Program-made: the position numbers and the translations under genes | Origin: UBA1367 sp040268355 | GTDB taxonomy: Bacteria; Actinomycetota; Coriobacteriia; Coriobacteriales; Atopobiaceae | Assembly (NCBI GenBank): GCA_040268355.1 | Contig: JAWRIT010000101.1 | Coordinates: 1-17,351, forward strand | Direction of reading: 5' to 3' | DNA length: 17,351 nt | Shown: positions 13,394 to 17,351 of the stretch, in pieces | Position numbering within the stretch: the stretch's first letter is position 1 | Layout: every line of letters starts with the position of its first letter | The notes under the pieces: generated by a model | Told to the model about the DNA's origin: nothing | Databases searched by the model: none | The model's input: the letters and a program-made list of their open reading frames with translations, nothing else

Positions 13394-14565
13394 ATGAAGT
13401 ACTTGCCGGGTTCCCTCAGGTGCATCCGAAACGGACTCTGGCAGGCCCGCTACACCTACCAAGAGGTCGACAATGACGGCACCGTCCGCAAGAAGCAGAA
13501 GGCCCGCAACTTCCACGCCGAGACACAGAAGGAGGCCATTGCCGAAAAGGAGAGGATCCGCGAGGAGCTCGAACGCGAAGCACTCCTGAAGGAGATGACC
13601 CCCAAGAAGATAGTCCCCAAAACTCTCCAAGGTGATCTACGGCCACATCGATGACATGCTCAGGTCGGGGACGATCGAGGAGACGACCCACGCGAAGTAC
13701 CTGAGCGAGGCGAGCCTCATTCTGCGCTTTATCGAGGACGTGTCCGTCAACCGCGTCACCGCCGCCATGGTCCGCAAGATGGACCAGGACATGCTCAAGA
13801 GGGGATACGTCCGCGAGACCATAGCCCGCGCCCACAACGCCCTCAAGCGCTACCTCTACGTGACCCTCGAGAAGCACTACATCGCGATGGTCCCCATAAC
13901 GCGCAACGTCAAGCCCGCGCGTGGAGCGAAAGGACCCCAACGCCCTGGACGACGAGACCCGCAAGCACCTGCTCTTGATCATCGACGACATGGAGGATGA
14001 CCAGCTCGCGCTGACTATACGCCTCGGGCTGGACGCCGGGCTCAGGAACGAGGAGGCCATCGGTCTCAGGTAGGAGTACTAGACCTCAGTGCTGGGGCCA
14101 TCAAGATCCGCAGCGGCCTCGACGGCAGCGGGAAAGCCCATCGAGAAGGGGTCCAAGACCGCCGCTGGCAGGAGAGACATCCCCATCGACCCCGACCTGG
14201 TCAGGAGGCTGAGGGCCAGGGCAGAGACGGTGTTCGGCACGAACGACACCACGGACCTGATCGGCTTCTACGTCCTGGGCAGCTCCGACGGGGAGTTCCT
14301 CCGCTCGGCAGGCCTCATCAAACTCTTCCGCAAGTTCACCAAGGGGCACGAGCTCTACGGGACGACCGGCGAGCTTGCGTCCTTCTACTCCCCCAGACAC
14401 ACCTACGCAACCATGCTCCTTCGCGCTGGCGTTGACGCGAAGACCGTAGCCGGCCTCATGGGTCACTCGAACGTCGCCATGACGATCAACACCTATGCCA
14501 GCACGGACCCGCAAGCGCGTGCCGCGGTAGGCGCGGTGGTGGCAGACCTCATGGCCCTGAGATAG
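13394..14565 (+). pseudogene. Tyrosine integrase, broken by frameshifts and stops
   Basis: Remnant of a phage/ICE-type site-specific recombinase (XerC/lambda-Int family). It begins well: AAGGAGG before ATG 13394, then an arm-DNA-binding-like N-terminus (MKYLPGSLRCIRNGLWQARY). At about 13613-13622 an extra base in CCCCAAAA shifts the frame; the core-binding domain (HAKYLSEASLILRFIEDV) continues in a second frame from about 13620. A further shift near 13920 leads to VERKDPNALDDETRKHL and the catalytic-Arg region LDAGLRNEEAIGLR. TAG codons follow at 14071 and 14080, with another shift and return by about 14130. The C-terminal catalytic part is intact in frame from then to 14565: SPRHTYATMLLRAG (His-x-x-Arg-type box), GLMGHSN and the presumed nucleophile Tyr in INTYAS. 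At least three separate lesions make read-through implausible. Confidence 0.85.
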
Positions 14566-14591
14566 CCCACGAAGTGCGCTGCTTCTGTGAA

Positions 14592-14616
14592 GCTGTAAGT
14601 TAGGTCAACTTACAGC
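14592..14616. repeat. Perfect 10-bp inverted repeat
   Basis: GCTGTAAGTT, loop AGGTC, AACTTACAGC, followed by another AAGTTA. It lies 27 bases past the integrase stop and 96 before the small HTH gene. AT-rich arms and no T-tract argue for an operator rather than a terminator. Confidence 0.5.
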
Positions 14617-14711
14617 AAGTTACTAGCACACCGAGAGGTGCTCCGCAGCACCAAGAGCCCTATGCTCGCCCAGACAGGACCAAACGGACATACAAGCCTG
14701 ATTGGAACGAC

Positions 14712-14951
14712 ATGGACGAGCAAATCAGCAGGGCCGCAACGCTCAGGGACAACTCTCCTCTCTCAGACCGTCCCGAATGGATCGGCTCCAGGGACCTCCA
14801 GGAGGTATTCGGGATAGGATGGTCCAAGGCCTTCAACGTCTGCAACGCCCTGCCCCACATCTACATCGGCAGATCCATCCGAGTCCACAAGAAGACAATC
14901 GCCAAAGAGCTGCTCGAGAAAGGGAGACTGCCTGAGGACACGTCAAACTGA
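14712..14951 (+). CDS. Small helix-turn-helix protein, excisionase-like
   Basis: 79-aa protein with a single winged-helix/MerR-like domain: PEWIGSRDLQEVFGIGWSKAFNVCN (helix-turn-helix, residues about 21-45), then PHIYIGRSIRVHKKTIAKELLEKG (wing and closing helix). This is the usual form of excisionases and small DNA-binding proteins coded beside tyrosine integrases. There is no strong ribosome site (only GGAAC before the ATG). In an intact element it would bind DNA near the attachment site and steer the integrase towards excision; with the integrase broken it may be non-functional. A plasmid-type helix-turn-helix regulator is the alternative. Confidence 0.65.
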   Translation: MDEQISRAATLRDNSPLSDRPEWIGSRDLQEVFGIGWSKAFNVCNALPHIYIGRSIRVHKKTIAKELLEKGRLPEDTSN

Positions 14952-15113
14952 CCGCCTATGTCCTCGACCTCTCCATTGTCGGGATGGGGAGCGTTCGCAG
15001 GACGACGACATTCGGTGGGAACAGCTGAATAGCTCACATGGGCTAGACGACTCGCCGACTTGCGTCCAGCTGCTGGGCGACGATTCAAGGGCGACGCCAC
15101 GAACAACTATTGC
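14952..15113. other. Spacer between convergent small HTH gene and zinc-ribbon gene
   Basis: No gene supported. TCTCCAT / ATGGGGA around 14970-14987 could form a short stem, but without a T-tract on either side. Confidence 0.25.
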
Positions 15114-16364
15114 TTACTCGGCCTTCGCGTTAGCTTTTATGTCGGCATCGAGAACCTCCTGAGCGCGCTCGGCAACCTCAAGCAACTCCTCGATAGACGA
15201 CTCCTTTCTCTCTCTAACAGGATTGTCGATCCATTCTGGCGTCACGTTCGGATAGCGTTCCTTGAGCAGGTAAATGAGGTCCGGGAAACCATCCTCCAAC
15301 ACCCAGTCGAAGCATCCTCCCCCAGTCACTCGGTCGATGAGGTTGCGAAGCTCAGGCGTACTGCCCTTGCGTTCGGGATCATTCAAGCGCGCGAACAGCT
15401 CCTGGGCCATCTCGACGAGAGGAGTGTCGGGTTCTACGAGGCTCACAATGTCGATGACTCCTCGGACGTAACCAATCGCGGCGGCGACGTCTTGGTGCCT
15501 GCCGGGCATGCTGATAGTCTCGCTGCGGATCTTGTGGTCGGCACGCTCGTGGAGCAGATCGAGCGCCCGAAGCGTGGCCGTCCCCGCCGAACGCGCATCA
15601 GGCTCGGCCGCGTCATGCCAGACGATCTTCCTGTCGATGGACTCGACCGACGCACCACACCTGAGGCAGGTGCATTTGAGGTCACGGTCGTCAGCACCGC
15701 AGATACCTGGCAGGACTTCGTAGGAGAAATCCCAACCGCGTGGACCACGCGGGTACTTCCGGTGGCAATCCTTGTGCTCGGCCTTGAACCTCTCGAACGC
15801 CTCCCTCTCGGGTTCAGTGAGGTGCACCTCATGCTTCACCTGGACGGGCTCCACCTCGTCGAGGTGCCATGTGAAGATCGTCTCCCCGTCTTTGTTGATC
15901 CACGATCTTCTAATCCTTCCCTCGTCCCTAAGCCTCTCGAGCTCGAAATCGAAGAAGGACTTGAGCTCGGAATAGTCATCGAAGCTTCGGTACTCCTCCC
16001 CGAAGGCGTGATGCCAGCACACGTGCCCGTTGCCATGGAAGAAGTACGCCCTGAGGAAACCCTTCCACTGCTCTCCCTCCGAAGGCCGAGTGACCATGAC
16101 GTTCTTGCTATCAGGAGCAAAGGCAATGAGCCGTGCTGGGTCATCCGGGTCGTCGAAGTAGATCCTCCCACACTCCTCGCACTGGTAGAAGGTCTGCTCG
16201 TAGCGCATCGGATCCTTGTACGAGCCGAGAGACTTCCCGAGCATCTTCCTTTCGAGTGCCTCCCAGTAGTCCTCCCAGTCGGTGTCGGAGATCATGTATG
16301 CCTTGTAGGGGATGTAGTCAGTGGTGTCGGTAATGAGATGACCGCACTTGCACGAAAACCGCAT
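15114..16364 (-). CDS. Unrecognised protein with two Cys-rich zinc-ribbon-like clusters
   Basis: I cannot assign a function. The 416-aa, hydrophilic, cytoplasmic-looking protein starts at an ATG with AAGGGAG ahead. Cluster 1: Cys5 and Cys7 (SCKCGH) with Cys62 and Cys65 (QCEECGRIYFDD), bracketing TTDYIPYKAYMISDTDW. Cluster 2: Cys200 (HKDCHRKYP) and Cys222 with Cys231, Cys233 and Cys236 (KCTCLRCG). Between them is a Trp/aromatic-rich part and a helix VHLTEPEREAFERFKAEHKDC. The last 170 residues are mostly helical and charged, with AQELFARLNDPERKGSTPELRNL. The N-terminal layout reminds me of uncharacterised bacterial zinc-ribbon proteins, some of them in polymorphic-toxin immunity neighbourhoods; this is memory, not a search. 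It is encoded opposite to its neighbours within the mobile element and has no partner toxin in view. Confidence 0.75.
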   Translation of the reverse strand: MRFSCKCGHLITDTTDYIPYKAYMISDTDWEDYWEALERKMLGKSLGSYKDPMRYEQTFYQCEECGRIYFDDPDDPARLIAFAPDSKNVMVTRPSEGEQWKGFLRAYFFHGNGHVCWHHAFGEEYRSFDDYSELKSFFDFELERLRDEGRIRRSWINKDGETIFTWHLDEVEPVQVKHEVHLTEPEREAFERFKAEHKDCHRKYPRGPRGWDFSYEVLPGICGADDRDLKCTCLRCGASVESIDRKIVWHDAAEPDARSAGTATLRALDLLHERADHKIRSETISMPGRHQDVAAAIGYVRGVIDIVSLVEPDTPLVEMAQELFARLNDPERKGSTPELRNLIDRVTGGGCFDWVLEDGFPDLIYLLKERYPNVTPEWIDNPVRERKESSIEELLEVAERAQEVLDADIKANAKAE

Positions 16365-16496
16365 GGTGGCTCCCTTGCACTTGGCCTAGGTGGACAATGA
16401 GAACTTAGCACCTTGACTGGACAGTAATTCCTTTCACGTGAGTGCGACGCCCCGCCCAAGCGCATTTCCCATCCCTTCCCGTCTACCAAGAACCGC

Positions 16497-16640
16497 ATGA
16501 GCAAGGCGGAGCGAGAGAGGGCGCAGGAGCGAGCGCAGGCAGCACTGGAGCGCCTCAGCGAGGGCGTGAGGGAGGTCTGGCAGTCGGAGCGCTGGGAGTC
16601 GTAGCCTCTCAAGGTTCTACGACTACTTTCCAGGACGTCG
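16497..16640 (+). pseudogene. Remnant of an ArdC-like N-terminal domain
   Basis: ATG 16497 begins a 35-codon frame (MSKAERERAQERAQAALERL, then SEGVREVWQSERWES) ending at TAG 16602. In another frame just after is LSRFYDYF. N-termini of ArdC-type antirestriction/ssDNA-binding proteins on conjugative elements have this order: a charged helix, E-G-V-x-x-x-W/Y-x-S-x-x-W, then SRFxxYS. The stop plus frame change marks it as broken. Resemblance is from memory of the family and needs a profile search. Confidence 0.42.
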
Positions 16641-17314
16641 AGTACCAGAGCAGGGTCTACGCGCTAATCGCCGCCATAAGGAAGAGCAGCGCCTTCCGGC
16701 TGGAGGTCATGGAGTCCGACGAGCTTCGCCAGAGGGAGCTGGGATACCTCAAGGAGCGGGAGAACGAATGCGTCCAGCTACTTGGGCAGGCGAACATCAT
16801 GCTCGAGAAGATTGCGGCAAGAGAGGGACTCGACTTCGAGGGCTACGAATCCTCTGTCACTGAGGCGAACGCCTGGTATCAATACCAGCAAGTCCTACTC
16901 AAGGTGGTAGCGGAGCTCTCCGAGCTAACCTACACGCTGAACATGGGCGCCATATCCCGCGAGAACAGCTATGCCATGCTCACGCCATACGCACAGCAGG
17001 CAGACGGCTCATTAAACAAGCTGAGGGCGTGGCATGGCGAAAACGAGAAGACGCTCGAAATCGACACCTCCACCTCCAAGCGCAGGAGGCAGGGTCTGGA
17101 CAAGGCCTTCTGGGTAATTCCTGCTCTCGTCAGCAGCGACCTCGGATATCGTGAGGTCAGCGAGAGCACTACGCAGATGATCAAGGGCCAGAAGAGCCTG
17201 AATAGCACAGTCTCCGATAGTGGGCGTGACCTCTACCGGGAAGACATCACCCTTGTCAAGCTGGACGGCGACGTCTACTACCTTCCTCCCGCCGAAGGCG
17301 AGGAGGCTTCATAG
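16640..17314 (+). CDS. Unknown protein, N-terminus unclear
   Basis: The frame is open from 16442, but its first ~66 codons overlap the ArdC-like remnant in another frame and look non-coding. From FQDVEYQSRVYALIAAIRKS on (about 16628) the sequence behaves like a real protein: amphipathic helices (ELRQRELGYLKERENECVQ, LLKVVAELSELTYTLNMG), a basic patch STSKRRRQG, and a C-terminal ITLVKLDGDVYYLPP strand. No family is recognised, and no membrane or catalytic motif is seen. The true start may be lost; the first in-frame ATG (MESDELRQ) is near 16710. It may therefore be a truncated gene joined to the remnant by deletion. Confidence 0.5.
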   Translation, partial: EYQSRVYALIAAIRKSSAFRLEVMESDELRQRELGYLKERENECVQLLGQANIMLEKIAAREGLDFEGYESSVTEANAWYQYQQVLLKVVAELSELTYTLNMGAISRENSYAMLTPYAQQADGSLNKLRAWHGENEKTLEIDTSTSKRRRQGLDKAFWVIPALVSSDLGYREVSESTTQMIKGQKSLNSTVSDSGRDLYREDITLVKLDGDVYYLPPAEGEEAS

Positions 17315-17351
17315 TCGTCATCACTATCTTTATTGCCTTAACGAAGGGGGG

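Larger units (their letters stand above)
13180..17351. mobile_element. Decaying integrated element (partial)
   Basis: Inferred unit: TGGAC repeats, a broken tyrosine integrase, a small excisionase-type protein, two unrecognised genes and an ArdC-like remnant. The left border appears to be at about 13180-13240, right upstream of the thiamine operon promoter, where the sequence becomes less GC-rich. No second attachment repeat is visible in the window, so the right border is beyond its end. Confidence 0.55.

Noticed and set aside
13600..13640. Programmed frameshift in the integrase at CCCCAAAA
   Set aside because: Several other lesions and two stop codons follow, so decay is the simpler explanation.
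15060..16400. 446-aa plus-strand open frame opposite the zinc-ribbon gene
   Set aside because: The minus-strand frame has a ribosome site and ordered Cys clusters; the plus frame is its shadow.

Overview
The window is GC-rich DNA. Its gene content and protein style (acetylase-route lysine genes, an MTH1187-type thiamine-binding protein, GTG/TTG starts, strong AGGAGG ribosome sites) suggest an anaerobic actinobacterium of the Coriobacteriia, most like the Olsenella/Atopobiaceae group. That placement is my inference from protein resemblance; there is no rRNA here to confirm it.

Layout. (1) About 200-1080, minus: class II fructose-bisphosphate aldolase with a strong hairpin terminator behind it. 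(2) 1261-4180, plus: a three-helix membrane protein with a long Ser/Thr/Asp tail, then a membrane-anchored, extracytoplasmic histidine acid phosphatase. Behind each lies a copy of a repeat module (about 2374-2560 and 4306-4482): long inverted arms of 27 bp around a 78-bp core, flanked by small hairpins sharing the core GAAGAGGTACC. (3) 4501-8475, minus: a lysine/diaminopimelate operon in transcription order lysine riboswitch - lysA - dapA - dapB - dapH. The divergent plus-strand gene at 8776-9912 is an M20 amidohydrolase that fits N-acetyl-diaminopimelate deacetylase, so the cluster points to the acetylase branch; the aminotransferase step is not encoded in the window. (4) 9976-13166, minus: a TPP-riboswitch-controlled thiamine-precursor uptake operon (thiamine-binding protein, permease, substrate-binding lipoprotein, ATPase), with a clear TPP aptamer, intrinsic terminator and probable antiterminator.

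(5) About 13190-17351: a decaying mobile element. It holds a tyrosine integrase broken by frameshifts and stops, TGGAC-type repeats just before it, a small helix-turn-helix protein of excisionase type, an unrecognised 416-aa protein with two Cys-rich zinc-ribbon-like clusters, and an ORF that seems to join the reading-frame remnant of an ArdC-like protein to an unrelated unknown protein. The element edge lies directly upstream of the thiamine operon promoter.

The most interesting items are the repeat module present twice within 2 kb, the riboswitch-governed lysine operon, the integrase-proximal TGGAC repeats and the double zinc-ribbon protein. I see no convincing complete new defence or biosynthetic system. 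The unknown genes of the mobile element are the best place to look for one, and the element continues past the end of the window.
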